From Kitasatospora setae KM-6054 (GTDB lineage Bacteria > Actinomycetota > Actinomycetes > Streptomycetales > Streptomycetaceae): DNA of 64,000 nt. Location of the stretch: assembly GCF_000269985.1 (NCBI RefSeq), contig NC_016109.1:5766001-5830000 (forward strand), written 5' to 3'. The notes beneath the pieces are model-generated. The model did not search any database and was not told the DNA's origin. It was given only the letters and a program-made list of their open reading frames with translations. The translations under genes and the position numbers were made by a program. The stretch's first letter is position 1; the number at the start of each line of letters is the position of its first letter. This document shows, in pieces, positions 41,891 through 50,525 of this stretch.

Positions 41891-43096
41891 CTAAGGGCAG
41901 GTTGGTGAGTCCAGGTACCCGATCCACTCGCCGAGGAACCGTTGCCGCGCCTGCTCCTCGGCGGCCTGGTCCAAGCCGGGGTTGTACTTGAACGCGAAGT
42001 CCAGCGACTCGAACCCCTGCGCCCAGACCACCGACACCTGCACGTCCTGGTGCTGGGCGTAGGTGCGGCCGTCCTCCTTGAACCCGCCCGCCTGGTTCGC
42101 CCGCTCCCAATACGGGAACCCCGGCGTCCACCAGCTGATCCACTCGTCCGAGGCGCGTGCCTTCATTGAGGCCCAGAGCATGTCGCCAGCAGCCCGGCCG
42201 GTGCTCGGATCGGCCTGGTAGAAGCTCATCACCCCGTCCTTGCTGGTCACCGAGCAGTACGGGCTGGGCGTCGCCGGCGGGGCGGCCGGGCCGTTCTGGT
42301 ACTTCTTCCCGAGCAAGTACAGCGCGCCGATCACCAGCAGGACCAGCAGCACGACGGCGAAGACGGCCCGCCGCGGCCTCCTGCTGGAGCGAGGGTTGTC
42401 CGGTCGCCGGACTTCCGGCTGCGGAGGAGCAGCTGCTGCTCGCGGTGGTGGGCTCGGAGCTGCTGGCCTTGGCGGCCTCGCTGGCTGTTCGACCAGGACG
42501 AGCATCGGTACCTGGACCACGATGCCGTTCACGGTGACTTCGAGCCGGTCCATCCACAGCCCTGTGGATAGCGCTCCGCCTTCGGGCTGCCACTCCACCC
42601 GTAGCGTGGCGTGGTCGTTCTCGACCTCGACCAGCTCGGCCTGCCAGAAGGTGCCGGCGACCGTCACCAGCTCGACCCGGCCAACGGTGGAGCCGTCGCT
42701 GTAGCTGAGGCGTACGAGCTGGGAGCGCGGTGTCTGGCCGCCGAGCACCACGCTGATCCTGATCGTCTCGGGCTTGACCACGACTTCCGGCGGCGGTGTC
42801 GGCGGCTCTGGTGCAGCTGGCGGTTCGGGCCGTGGTTGTGCACGGCTGGCTGTTCGCCGGCCGAGGTCGTACTCCAGCCGCTTCGACGGGTCGGTCAGCA
42901 CGTCGCGCGCCTCGTTGAGCAGCACGGCCTGGTGGTGGGCGTCCTGCTGCTCGTGGTCCGGGCGGCCGTCCGGGTGCAGCTGGCGGATCTTCGTCTTCCA
43001 GGCCTGGCGGATGGCCGCCACGTCGGCATCCGGCTGGACGCCGAGTCGGGCGTACAGATCATCTGCGGGTGGGCGCCACACGGTGAACCTCGGCAA
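41891..43096 (-). CDS. DnaJ-domain membrane protein
   Basis: The 401-residue protein begins with a J domain (YARLGVQPDADVAAIRQAWK and His41-Pro42-Asp43). A proline-rich linker, an Ig-like beta region, a second proline-rich region and one membrane helix (AVFAVVLLVLLVIGALYLLG, about residues 246-265) follow. The 135-residue extracytoplasmic domain contains YCSVTSKDGVMSF and ends in DSPTCP. The J domain is thus cytoplasmic. It may recruit DnaK to a membrane complex such as the transfer apparatus. Part of its coding sequence is duplicated near 43925-43960. Confidence 0.85.
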   Translation of the reverse strand: MPRFTVWRPPADDLYARLGVQPDADVAAIRQAWKTKIRQLHPDGRPDHEQQDAHHQAVLLNEARDVLTDPSKRLEYDLGRRTASRAQPRPEPPAAPEPPTPPPEVVVKPETIRISVVLGGQTPRSQLVRLSYSDGSTVGRVELVTVAGTFWQAELVEVENDHATLRVEWQPEGGALSTGLWMDRLEVTVNGIVVQVPMLVLVEQPARPPRPAAPSPPPRAAAAPPQPEVRRPDNPRSSRRPRRAVFAVVLLVLLVIGALYLLGKKYQNGPAAPPATPSPYCSVTSKDGVMSFYQADPSTGRAAGDMLWASMKARASDEWISWWTPGFPYWERANQAGGFKEDGRTYAQHQDVQVSVVWAQGFESLDFAFKYNPGLDQAAEEQARQRFLGEWIGYLDSPTCP

Positions 43097-43161
43097 GCTC
43101 GCTGATCCGCCGCCTGCCCTGCTGGGGCGAGTGCGGATCGGGAGTGTTCACCGTAGGCGGC

Positions 43162-43999
43162 GGTGTCCTGCTGGAACCTCGACTCGTGACGAGTTGAGCG
43201 AGGAGGTGTGGTCGGCGGAGAAGGGCTCGGCTTCCCGGCCTATTGCTGGAGCTTCTGTGCGGCCTTGTCGACCACGCCTTGCAGCGTCCCCATGTCCGTC
43301 GTCCCGTTGGAAGACGGCACACCGTAGATGATCAGCATGATGGTGCCGCCGACACGAACGGCAACCTGTGTCGACTGGACGACGCCCATGTCCGCACCGA
43401 CCGCGAAGCTGTCGTCGCCCTTGGTCGTGATCGGTACGGCCGTCATGGAACTGCTGGCACCCGGTAGCCCTGCTTGGCAACTCGTCGCTTGCTGCTTGGC
43501 ACGGGCAAACGTGGCTTTCGCCGTGTCGATGGAGCCGGAGGACAGGTACTCCGTCACCGAGGGCGGGAACGGTTTGGTGCCCTGGTCGAGTTCGGCGAGG
43601 ACGGGCTGGCCGAGGTCGTGAGTCAGGCCGGCCAGCGACGGACAATCGCTGTTCTCTCCGCCCGGGGTCGGTTGGGTGGCGGCCATGTACCAGCCGGGCA
43701 GGTCTGCTGGAGTGAGCAGCGCAGCGTGAAGGTTCAGCGATGACCTTGGTGAGGGGGAGCCCGAGGACGTACCGGCCTGGTTACTCTCAGGGCTGCTGGA
43801 GCATGCCGCGGTGAGGAGAAGGGCGCTGCCGAGGACGGCGATGGTGAACCGGTGCATGGCGGGCTCCGTAGGGTGGGACGTGGTTCCAGAGTCCGACTGC
43901 CGGATCGGTTCTGCATGTCGCGTGCCTCGTTCAGCAGTACGGTCTGGTGGCGATGTCCTGCTGGAACCTCGACTCCTGACGAGTTGGGAGATGAGGTGT
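43162..43999. repeat. Direct repeats flanking the lipoprotein gene
   Basis: A block beginning GTCCTGCTGGAACCTCGACT occurs at about 43165 and again at 43955, about 45 bases long with a few mismatches and with GACGAGTTG and GAGGTGT in common. Upstream of the second copy, 43921-43960 resembles DnaJ-gene sequence near 42908-42955. This suggests a tandem duplication followed by deletion. Confidence 0.7.
43240..43857 (-). CDS. Secreted lipoprotein
   Basis: The 205-residue precursor has a lipobox LLTAAC with Cys19, then a serine-rich linker and a globular domain (LLTPADLPGWYMA, MLIIYGVPSSNG). The layout resembles actinobacterial sensor-like lipoproteins, with two or three further cysteines that could pair. 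It is encoded downstream of small zinc-finger genes and in the same direction as the DnaJ-domain gene. Its role is unknown; surface exclusion or mating contact is possible on a conjugative element. Confidence 0.8.
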   Translation of the reverse strand: MHRFTIAVLGSALLLTAACSSSPESNQAGTSSGSPSPRSSLNLHAALLTPADLPGWYMAATQPTPGGENSDCPSLAGLTHDLGQPVLAELDQGTKPFPPSVTEYLSSGSIDTAKATFARAKQQATSCQAGLPGASSSMTAVPITTKGDDSFAVGADMGVVQSTQVAVRVGGTIMLIIYGVPSSNGTTDMGTLQGVVDKAAQKLQQ

Positions 44000-44011
44000 A
44001 GGCGGCCAGAC

Positions 44012-44215
44012 CTACACCTCGATCTCTGCTGGCGTCAGCCCGACGTGGGCAGCTGCTTCGGCGGCGTACTCAAAGGTGGTGCTGCACTCGCTGCACCACA
44101 GCGCAGGCAGGTCCAGGACGTCCCACACCGCGATGATTGCCACCTCGTTCGACCCGGCGACGGAGACGTACAGGTTCTCGTCCTGGTTGCCCTTGATGTC
44201 GATGGCCTCACACAT
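44012..44215 (-). CDS. Small CxxC zinc-finger-like protein
   Basis: A 67-residue acidic protein with CSEC in LPALWCSECSTTFEYAAEAAAHVG, which recalls half of a zinc finger with a histidine downstream. Its start overlaps the end of the preceding short reading frame. Related in style to the 97-residue protein at 44393-44686. Confidence 0.6.
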   Translation of the reverse strand: MCEAIDIKGNQDENLYVSVAGSNEVAIIAVWDVLDLPALWCSECSTTFEYAAEAAAHVGLTPAEIEV

Positions 44216-44372
44216 GATCGTTGCGCTTCGCCACGGCGGACAGCAGCTGGCGCTCCTCGCCGGCCAATCGGTCCAGCTCGATGTTGATCCGTCGACGCCG
44301 GGCGAGGGTCACGTTCGGCAGGTCTTCCAGCTCGGCGTAGAGCTGGCCTTGGCGCTCGTTGATCTGCTCCAG
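44208..44372 (-). CDS. Possible 54-residue coiled-coil peptide with CTG start
   Basis: The frame encodes LEQINERQGQLYAELEDLPN and then NVTLARRRRINIELDRLAGE, strongly protein-like helical sequence with good codon bias. There is no ATG, GTG or TTG in the open frame; CTG at 44372 is the only near-cognate start. It may be a genuine CTG-started gene or the frameshifted rest of a longer one. Confidence 0.35.
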   Translation of the reverse strand: MEQINERQGQLYAELEDLPNVTLARRRRINIELDRLAGEERQLLSAVAKRNDHV

Positions 44373-44392
44373 CTGTGTCCTGCGGGGCGGCC

Positions 44393-44686
44393 TTATTGGA
44401 CCGTTCCCCGAAGGACGTGTGAGACCACGGCGCTCCAGTCCCGAAACTCCTCCTCGCAGGACTTGCAGTAGTAGGGATCATCCGGAACCGAATACACCTC
44501 GGTGACGCGGCTCAGGTCTGCTTCACCAAAGTTATCCGTCGGTAGTGCGGCGTCAATACGGATCAGGGCTTCCCGGATGGAGCACTGGAACTTCTGGTGA
44601 CAGTTCGGGCATAAGCGGGACGGTTCCGATCCCTTCTCCATTTTGGGATGTAAGCAATACATCGGTTGTTCGTTGATGTTCGTCAT
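44393..44686 (-). CDS. Small zinc-finger-like protein
   Basis: A 97-residue protein with two cysteine pairs, CPNCHQKF and YYCKSCEEEF, and a terminal HVL. AAAGGAGGT lies upstream of the ATG at 44686. It could bind nucleic acid or act as a regulator. It is the second gene of a run of small minus-strand genes. Confidence 0.68.
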   Translation of the reverse strand: MTNINEQPMYCLHPKMEKGSEPSRLCPNCHQKFQCSIREALIRIDAALPTDNFGEADLSRVTEVYSVPDDPYYCKSCEEEFRDWSAVVSHVLRGTVQ

Positions 44687-44709
44687 GCTGGACCTCCTTT
44701 CAGGTCGGC

Positions 44710-44949
44710 TTAGTTGTTCAGCAGCAGGGCAATCGCAATGGCGCCGAAGGCGATGATCGGGGTGAGATGACTGATCAGCTTCAGCCACCACCGAGCTGAG
44801 GACTGACTCCGGTACCGAGTCCGGGTGGTTCGTCGTGCTGGCCGGCTCTGGACCACCAGTCGCTGCTGGGCCCTGCGGAACCGGTCCAGATCGGTGATCA
44901 CAACGGCGTTCAGGATCTCTCCGGTCTGCTTGTCTGCGACTTGTCTCAC
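44710..44949 (-). CDS. Small tail-anchored membrane protein
   Basis: A 79-residue protein with a basic N-terminal half and a single C-terminal membrane helix (LTPIIAFGAIAIALLLNN). GGAGGC precedes a GTG start. Such tail-anchored small proteins are common in transfer regions. No function can be assigned. Confidence 0.62.
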   Translation of the reverse strand: MRQVADKQTGEILNAVVITDLDRFRRAQQRLVVQSRPARRTTRTRYRSQSSARWWLKLISHLTPIIAFGAIAIALLLNN

Positions 44950-45391
44950 TGGCTGCTGCCTCCTGCTACCTACGCAGGCGAGACAGGCCGGGAGGAGCCG
45001 TCGTCAGGGTGGAGCGCCCACACCGAAGAGCAGCGAGGGAGGACGTACGACCTTGACGGCACTAGGCGACGACTGGCTGACGATCCCTGCGGAGGTAGCA
45101 GGAGGTATCCGCGGCAGAATCGGGCCTTTCCGCAGGTCGCAGTCGTAGCGCGCTGTCGATCGGCGTAGGCCGACCCGTAGCCCGATACGTACGCTGCGAT
45201 GCGCAGTCGGCTTTGGGCTGCTGAAGCGTCGACACCTGGCCGTGGATGGCGAGCACCATCTTCTGCACACCCAACTCGGCTCAGTGCTCACGAGAGCAAC
45301 GCGAGAGCGTAACGGGTGCAACACAACCTGGGAGTACGCCGAGGGCTGCTGCAAGGCTGCTGATCTCAACCGGACAACAGCAGAGGCTTCA
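44950..45391. other. Intergenic region between divergent genes
   Basis: About 440 bases with no supported gene. It must hold promoters for the minus-strand small-gene run and for the plus-strand membrane protein. I see no repeat above chance. Confidence 0.35.
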
Positions 45392-46243
45392 ATGAGCGGC
45401 CCAGAGCAGCCACCCCGTCCGAGCTGGGCTCAGCCCCAGACACCCACTCCGGCGTCGGTGCCACCTGGTGCCATGCCTCCTCTGGGTTGGCCTCCTGCGC
45501 GGCGGCCGACGCGGTTCAAGCCATGGCAGATCGCAGGCATGGGTTGTGGAGGGCTGTTCGGTCTTTTCCTGGTCATTGGAATCATCGGCGCGATTGTCGA
45601 CCCGCACCCGCAGGGAAGCACGAATGGTACGTCGACCTCACACCCGAAGCCTGCGGTGGCGGCATCTCGCAGCGCCCCGCAACCGACCATTTCTTCGGCG
45701 AGCCCACAGCCGGCACCCTCCTCGGCCAGTCCGGCTCCGGTTAACGGGACATCTGCCGATGACACGGCCAAGGCCGTTCAGTACCTCAACGAGGTCGACA
45801 ACGGCAAGCACCCGCGCACGGACGACCAGGCCGTTGTCGATGCCCTGCTCCACAAGTGCAACGACAACATGCTGGTCCTGGCGTTCACGGCCACGAACAC
45901 CGGCCTCGACGTTGTTGGGGCAACGGGTGCTGACCAGGACATCTATGCCGTCATGCACCAGCTCGATGCCGACCTTCCAGCGACTGGGAGTCTCGTGCAG
46001 TGCGATACGCACCTGGATACTGTCAAGGCTGAGCTGATCAAGGCGAATGGAGGCGGTTCCAGCAGCACCACGGCCACCAGTTCCAGCGAGGGAGGCAGCT
46101 GCTACCCACACACCAATGGCGGAAAGTGCTATTCCCCCGGCGAGTACTGCCGCGCTTCCGACCACGGGACGAACGGGATCGATGGTGCTGGCGACCCCAT
46201 TACCTGCCAGGAGAACAACGGATGGCGGTGGGAGCGTGCATGA
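45392..46243 (+). CDS. Membrane protein with secreted cysteine-rich tail
   Basis: The 283-residue protein has a proline-rich cytoplasmic start (MSGPEQPPRPSWAQPQTPTP), a membrane helix (IAGMGCGGLFGLFLVIGIIG), an Ala/Ser/Pro linker, a globular domain and a C-terminal cysteine motif (CYPHTNGGKCYSPGEYC). It resembles streptomycete surface proteins of unknown role. The ATG at 45392 was chosen because the upstream in-frame sequence to 45242 is unlike protein. Confidence 0.72.
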   Translation: MSGPEQPPRPSWAQPQTPTPASVPPGAMPPLGWPPARRPTRFKPWQIAGMGCGGLFGLFLVIGIIGAIVDPHPQGSTNGTSTSHPKPAVAASRSAPQPTISSASPQPAPSSASPAPVNGTSADDTAKAVQYLNEVDNGKHPRTDDQAVVDALLHKCNDNMLVLAFTATNTGLDVVGATGADQDIYAVMHQLDADLPATGSLVQCDTHLDTVKAELIKANGGGSSSTTATSSSEGGSCYPHTNGGKCYSPGEYCRASDHGTNGIDGAGDPITCQENNGWRWERA

Positions 46244-46291
46244 GTCTCGCCGCTGCCCCGATTGTACTGGCCTGAGAATCGGGGCCTGCTT

Positions 46292-46612
46292 CTACCGGGG
46301 CAGCTGCGGGCGCTCGTCGGCGAGAGCACTGGTCGGATCGTCCTGCTCCCAGAAGCCGTCCAGCGCCTGTGCCATTTCTTCCCTCAGCTTATTCAGGCTG
46401 CCCAGGAGAAACTGCTCCTGCCCAGTCAAAGGGTTGTCTGAGGTCATTCGGTCCATCAGGACAGCGATCTGCTCGTCCAGTACGCCGATGCTGATGTCGG
46501 CAGCCTTCTGGTAGCCCTCCACATAGATGTTTTGGCGAGTCTGCTCGATCGCTCCCCTTGCGATGTCCCTCGCCTCATAAGCCACGCGACCCGCAATTTC
46601 CCTCGCGCCCAT
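46292..46612 (-). CDS. Small helical hypothetical protein
   Basis: A 106-residue protein, helical and acidic (GAIEQTRQNIYVEGYQKAAD), with GGGAGGG before the ATG at 46612. It is located just after the second transfer operon on the same strand and may belong to it. No domain is recognised. Confidence 0.62.
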   Translation of the reverse strand: MGAREIAGRVAYEARDIARGAIEQTRQNIYVEGYQKAADISIGVLDEQIAVLMDRMTSDNPLTGQEQFLLGSLNKLREEMAQALDGFWEQDDPTSALADERPQLPR

Positions 46613-46672
46613 TGCGCCCTCCCCACGGCTGGTGTTCCGCCTGATGCTACTCGCGGAGCGCATGGCCGTGAG

Positions 46673-47461
46673 CTACGTGTTGACAAGGACGCTTACCGCG
46701 TGGTCCAGCAGCCCGACGGTGAACAGCTGACGGCCGTCCTGATGCCGGGCGATCAGGCGGTGCAGGTAGGTCGCGCGAGACGTATCGGGCGCCAGGAAGA
46801 CCACCTTCCGGGGCAGGCCTGCATTGGTGCCGGCCAGCAGCTGGTGCTGGTAGTACGCGAGGTACTGCGGGATCTTGCCTGAGATCTTGGCACCGAACTG
46901 GTTGGCCCGGTCGACCTCGATGAAGAAGCTGCCCTTCACCCGGCGGCCGTCCGGCAGGACGAGCCCGATCTCGGCGAAGGCGTCCGGCTTCAGGGTGTGC
47001 TGGTCGAACTTCCGCCAGCACACCGGCTCGGCCTGGAAATCGAGCAGCGTCAGGGCGCCGGATCGCTCCGCCTCGATCAGCAGGACGTAGACCTCCGCGG
47101 TGGCGAGGAAGTGGTTGATCGTGGGCTCGTACCAGGAGAACGCCCGGCGCGGGCGGGCGCTGGTCGTGGCGGCCAGCAGCTGGCCGGCGATGTCGAGCGT
47201 GTAGACGTATGAGCCCGACCCGTAGGCGAAGCCGCCGACGCGCCGCTGGCCAACGTGGGCGAGCACTTGGTGCTGGGTGAGCCGCTTCAGCACGGCCTGC
47301 CGGTTGCGGGCCCGGCTGGTGTCCGAGCAGTCGGCGAAGAACAGGCGCTCCAGCTGCGGGCCGGTCATCAGCTTGAAGCGGCTCAGCTGCCGGACGATCT
47401 CCAGATCGCGGGGCGACAGCTGCGGGGCGAGCTGGTCGAGGTAGCGGCGGGTGACGTTCAT
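46673..47461 (-). CDS. Replication-relaxation family protein, module 2
   Basis: The 262-residue protein resembles the Replic_Relax family: winged-helix start (LSRFKLMTGPQLERLFF, RQAVLKRLTQHQVLAHVG) and nuclease-like core (HTLKPDAFAEIGL, GSFFIEVDRANQ). The KPDA and EVDR elements match those of module 1 (RPDA, EVDR). The ATG at 47461 overlaps the ATPase stop, so the pair is coupled. It probably processes transfer DNA together with the ATPase. Confidence 0.83.
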   Translation of the reverse strand: MNVTRRYLDQLAPQLSPRDLEIVRQLSRFKLMTGPQLERLFFADCSDTSRARNRQAVLKRLTQHQVLAHVGQRRVGGFAYGSGSYVYTLDIAGQLLAATTSARPRRAFSWYEPTINHFLATAEVYVLLIEAERSGALTLLDFQAEPVCWRKFDQHTLKPDAFAEIGLVLPDGRRVKGSFFIEVDRANQFGAKISGKIPQYLAYYQHQLLAGTNAGLPRKVVFLAPDTSRATYLHRLIARHQDGRQLFTVGLLDHAVSVLVNT

Positions 47462-49638
47462 GCCCAGTCCTCCCACTGGCCCCACTCTTGCCAGTCCGCC
47501 GGATCAGACGGTTCGGGGGCGGTCTGGCTGTTGGCGAAGTCGGTGTTCGACGCGCAGCCGGACAGCCGGTCGAGTCGGTGTTGGATGGCCGCGGCGGCCT
47601 CGGCCCACGGCTTGCCATACCGGGTGCGCGAGGCTGCGTGAGCAGCCTGTCCCAGCCCGACAGGCGGCGGAGGCGGCAAGGTGACGCCGGAGGCCGGCGG
47701 CGTGGTCGAGCCGCCGACGTTGATGCGGGCGATGAACTCGCGGGGGCCGAGGCTGGCGAGGTCGTGCTCGGTGGCCCAGTCACCCAAGCCGGAGCGCAGG
47801 TACTTCAAGTCCGAGTCGGCAGGTTGGAACAGCACCTTCGTCCTGGTGCCGTTCATGACGTCCTTGCGGATCGCCTCGGTGAGGCGGCCGACGTCCTGGG
47901 TCGCCAAGGTGAGCGGCAATCGCCGGCTCCGCGCTTTGGCGAGCATGTCGCCGAACGGCGCCCCGATGCTGGCGAGGTCTCCGAACTCGTCCGCGTACAC
48001 GTTGTAGTTCTCCAGCAGCGAGATGTTCTGGATGGCGCGCCAGAGAGAATGGAAGACGAGGGAGCCGACGACGGTGGCCTCCTCGCCTAGGTCGTCGCTG
48101 TAGAGCGGCACCAGCACGATCCGGCGGTTGGCCAGCACCTCGCGCAGATCCAGCGCCGAGGTGGTCTGGCCGAAGGTGACCCGCAGCTCGGGGTAGACCA
48201 GGAACGGTCGGAGCCGACGCACGATGGGCGCTGCCGTCTCGGCCAGCTCGCGGGGACTCAAGCCCTGGAGCCAACGCCAGAAGTCCAGCAGCTCGGGGTT
48301 GTCGAGACGGCCGAGCACATGGCGGCGGAAGAACTCACCGCGGGGACCAGGGAGCAAGGCCAAGGGCACTTCTACGAGGGTGTAGCCGCAGGTGGCCAAG
48401 GCCATCAGGACGTTGCGCAGCACGTCGTACGCCCGGGGCGTGCTGGTGCTGAAGCCGAAGAGCTGGTCGAACATGGGCATCAGGTGGCCGGCGATCCGGT
48501 CGGGCCTCGGACCGGCCAGCGGGTTGAACGACACGACCTGCTCGTTGTCCGTCACGTCCCACAGCAACACGTCGCCCAGGCGCTCCGGCGGCACCAGGTC
48601 GAGCACCCGCTGCACCGAGTCACCCTTGGGATCGACGTACAGCAGACCGCGGCCGGCCACCAGGTCGCAGTTGATCATGTTTTCGAGCAGGGTGGTCTTG
48701 CCGGTGCCAGTCGGTCCGACGACCAGGCAGTGAGCGGCGCGGTCCTGTTCGGGGATGGCCAGCAGGCGGTTGTCGCCGGGGAAGTTCGACCGTCCGAGCA
48801 GTACGCCGCCGGTGCGCGGGATGAGGTGATGGGCGGCCAGACGGCGCGAGCTGCCGGATTTCAGACCGGCAACCTGCGGGGTGCCAACCGGCAAGGCGGT
48901 GAGGACCAGCAGCTCGGCGGCGTTGACCACCGATGGCCAGAGCAGCGCACCGGCTCGGCGGCGCAGTCGGCGCTCAGCCAGGCCAGGCGAGACCAGTCGC
49001 CGGTAGACCCGTACGCCTCCAACCGGCGAGCCGTCCTCGGTGGCGAGCGTGCTGTACGCGCTCTTGAGACGGCTGAGCAGCAGATCCGGCGTCGTGCCGG
49101 CGACCGCGATCCGGCCGACCGCCCGCCATCGCGGTTCGACGGTCTTCCTGCTGCTGGTGTCCGTGCTCAGCGGGCGCGCGTCGTAGATCACCCACTGGGT
49201 CAAGATCGCTTCCTTGGGCTTGAGCCCGCCCAGGGCACTCAGCAGCGTGGCCATGGTTGCCGCCGGCCCCGTCGCGTTCAACGGCTCGGTGGTCTGGTTG
49301 ACGCCAATCTCGATGACCTTCGCCCACCGGGTGGTGAGCACCGGGTCCGCGGTGGGCGCCACCGGCGTCACCACCGCGCCCGGCAGGTGTGCGAGCAGCA
49401 GCTGCTGCACCTCGGCCACCGTGGACTTCGGCATGTTGACCACGTACGTCAGGCCGGACAACCCGGTTGAGGACAGCTCGAAGGCGACGGAGCACGGCGG
49501 ACTCACGCCTCGGCGCAACGGGCCGCTGAGCGACCGGAGGAAGTTCAAGGCCAGCTCGGTGCTCAGCTCGCGCGGGAAGGCCACCTCGAAGGACTGGCGA
49601 GGCTGGTCCGGCGTAGCCCAGGGGGCTCGAAACGACAT
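47458..49638 (-). CDS. VirD4-like conjugal transfer ATPase, module 2
   Basis: The 726-residue motor protein has Walker A GPTGTGKTT (residues 308-316), Walker B YNVYADEFG and a conserved sensor region LATQDVGRLTEAI. Unlike the module 1 ATPase it has no N-terminal membrane helix; a hydrophobic patch near residue 240 may substitute. It follows a run of small membrane proteins, as expected for a transfer operon. The C-terminus is rich in acidic tryptophan repeats (WQEWGQWEDWA). Confidence 0.85.
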   Translation of the reverse strand: MSFRAPWATPDQPRQSFEVAFPRELSTELALNFLRSLSGPLRRGVSPPCSVAFELSSTGLSGLTYVVNMPKSTVAEVQQLLLAHLPGAVVTPVAPTADPVLTTRWAKVIEIGVNQTTEPLNATGPAATMATLLSALGGLKPKEAILTQWVIYDARPLSTDTSSRKTVEPRWRAVGRIAVAGTTPDLLLSRLKSAYSTLATEDGSPVGGVRVYRRLVSPGLAERRLRRRAGALLWPSVVNAAELLVLTALPVGTPQVAGLKSGSSRRLAAHHLIPRTGGVLLGRSNFPGDNRLLAIPEQDRAAHCLVVGPTGTGKTTLLENMINCDLVAGRGLLYVDPKGDSVQRVLDLVPPERLGDVLLWDVTDNEQVVSFNPLAGPRPDRIAGHLMPMFDQLFGFSTSTPRAYDVLRNVLMALATCGYTLVEVPLALLPGPRGEFFRRHVLGRLDNPELLDFWRWLQGLSPRELAETAAPIVRRLRPFLVYPELRVTFGQTTSALDLREVLANRRIVLVPLYSDDLGEEATVVGSLVFHSLWRAIQNISLLENYNVYADEFGDLASIGAPFGDMLAKARSRRLPLTLATQDVGRLTEAIRKDVMNGTRTKVLFQPADSDLKYLRSGLGDWATEHDLASLGPREFIARINVGGSTTPPASGVTLPPPPPVGLGQAAHAASRTRYGKPWAEAAAAIQHRLDRLSGCASNTDFANSQTAPEPSDPADWQEWGQWEDWA

Positions 49639-49697
49639 AACTGCTCCTGGAAGATGGGGGGTTGAAAAAGAGCCGGGGCAGATGGCCCCGGCTCGGG

Positions 49698-49892
49698 TTA
49701 CGCAGCGGTGTCGGCTTCCGGCTCGCTGCTCTGCTCGGTCCGCTCAGTTCGCCGGCGCTTCTCGGTGGCGCGGGCGGTCTGGACCAAATCCACAAGGCTG
49801 CTGACGGCGTCCGGGTCTTCGACGCGCTGCGGCAAGCCTTGGGTGGCACGAGATCGGGCCACCCACTCAGCCAAGTCGTCCGGAGCGCTCAC
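49698..49892 (-). CDS. Small acidic transfer-operon protein
   Basis: A 64-residue protein (GTG at 49892, overlapping the previous stop) with charged helices such as LVQTARATEKRRRTERTEQ. It is supported by tight coupling and codon use. No domain is known. Confidence 0.55.
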   Translation of the reverse strand: MSAPDDLAEWVARSRATQGLPQRVEDPDAVSSLVDLVQTARATEKRRRTERTEQSSEPEADTAA

Positions 49893-50068
49893 CAGCGCCG
49901 GCCCTTCTGAAGGACCAGGAAGACGACCACCGCGAGCACCACGGCCCCGGCGGTCAAGCCGATCAGCCAGCCGATCACCGGTCGGATCGCGTTCACGAGG
50001 CCCTGAGCGGCGACCAGCACCAGCAGGGCCAGGACCAGGTTGCGCGTCCACTTGCTGGGGCTGATCAC
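49889..50068 (-). CDS. Small two-helix membrane protein
   Basis: A 59-residue protein with two hydrophobic segments, LVLALLVLVAAQGLVNAI and GWLIGLTAGAVVLAVVVFLV, and a basic end. Its GTG overlaps the upstream stop and its own stop overlaps the next start. It resembles pilin-like or channel subunits of transfer systems in size and topology, though identity is unknown. Confidence 0.62.
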   Translation of the reverse strand: MISPSKWTRNLVLALLVLVAAQGLVNAIRPVIGWLIGLTAGAVVLAVVVFLVLQKGRRW

Positions 50069-50298
50069 GCGGCCCCCTTGGCCGGTCGGGCTTGCTGGGC
50101 TCGTTCATGGAAGGCCCAAGCGATGTCTGCTCCCACCTGCCGCAGCGCGCGTACGAAGTCCGGGTCGTTCTCCCCGATGACTTCGCAGAACCGCAGGCTC
50201 TCCTGAAGCTGCGTCATGAACTGCTGGGCAGCGCTGCGGAACCAGTGATCCCAAGGAGTCTCACTCGATGCGTCGTGGTTGCTCATGGGGGAACTCAC
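50065..50298 (-). CDS. Small helical transfer-operon protein
   Basis: A 77-residue protein with helices such as FMTQLQESLRFCEVIGEN. The GTG start at 50298 overlaps the previous stop; an ATG at 50286 is the alternative. Unknown function. Confidence 0.6.
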   Translation of the reverse strand: MSSPMSNHDASSETPWDHWFRSAAQQFMTQLQESLRFCEVIGENDPDFVRALRQVGADIAWAFHERAQQARPAKGAA

Positions 50299-50525
50299 TT
50301 CTCGCTCCCGTGCATGAGGACACGCAGCATGGCGAGCTGGGCTTGGTGACTCGCAGCCGTGATTCGGCTGGCGGCATCAAGGCCTTCCTCCCGAACGCGG
50401 AGACGTTCGGAGGCGGTTGCGTCGCTCAACAATGCCCGCAACCATGCGAGGACCACGCAACAGCCGGCCACTCCCAGCATGAGGCCGATCGACAGTCCGA
50501 GGAAGAACATCCCCATACCGCTCAC
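50295..50525 (-). CDS. Small membrane protein with coiled coil
   Basis: A 76-residue protein with an N-terminal membrane helix (MFFLGLSIGLMLGVAGCCVV) followed by a charged helix. GTG at 50525 overlaps the upstream stop (GTGA). It is part of the same chain of coupled genes. Confidence 0.62.
   Translation of the reverse strand: MSGMGMFFLGLSIGLMLGVAGCCVVLAWLRALLSDATASERLRVREEGLDAASRITAASHQAQLAMLRVLMHGSEK

Noticed and set aside
45242..45391. N-terminal extension of the 45392 membrane protein
   Set aside because: The extension is unlike protein for its first 50 residues; the ATG at 45392 gives the expected proline-rich cytoplasmic start.
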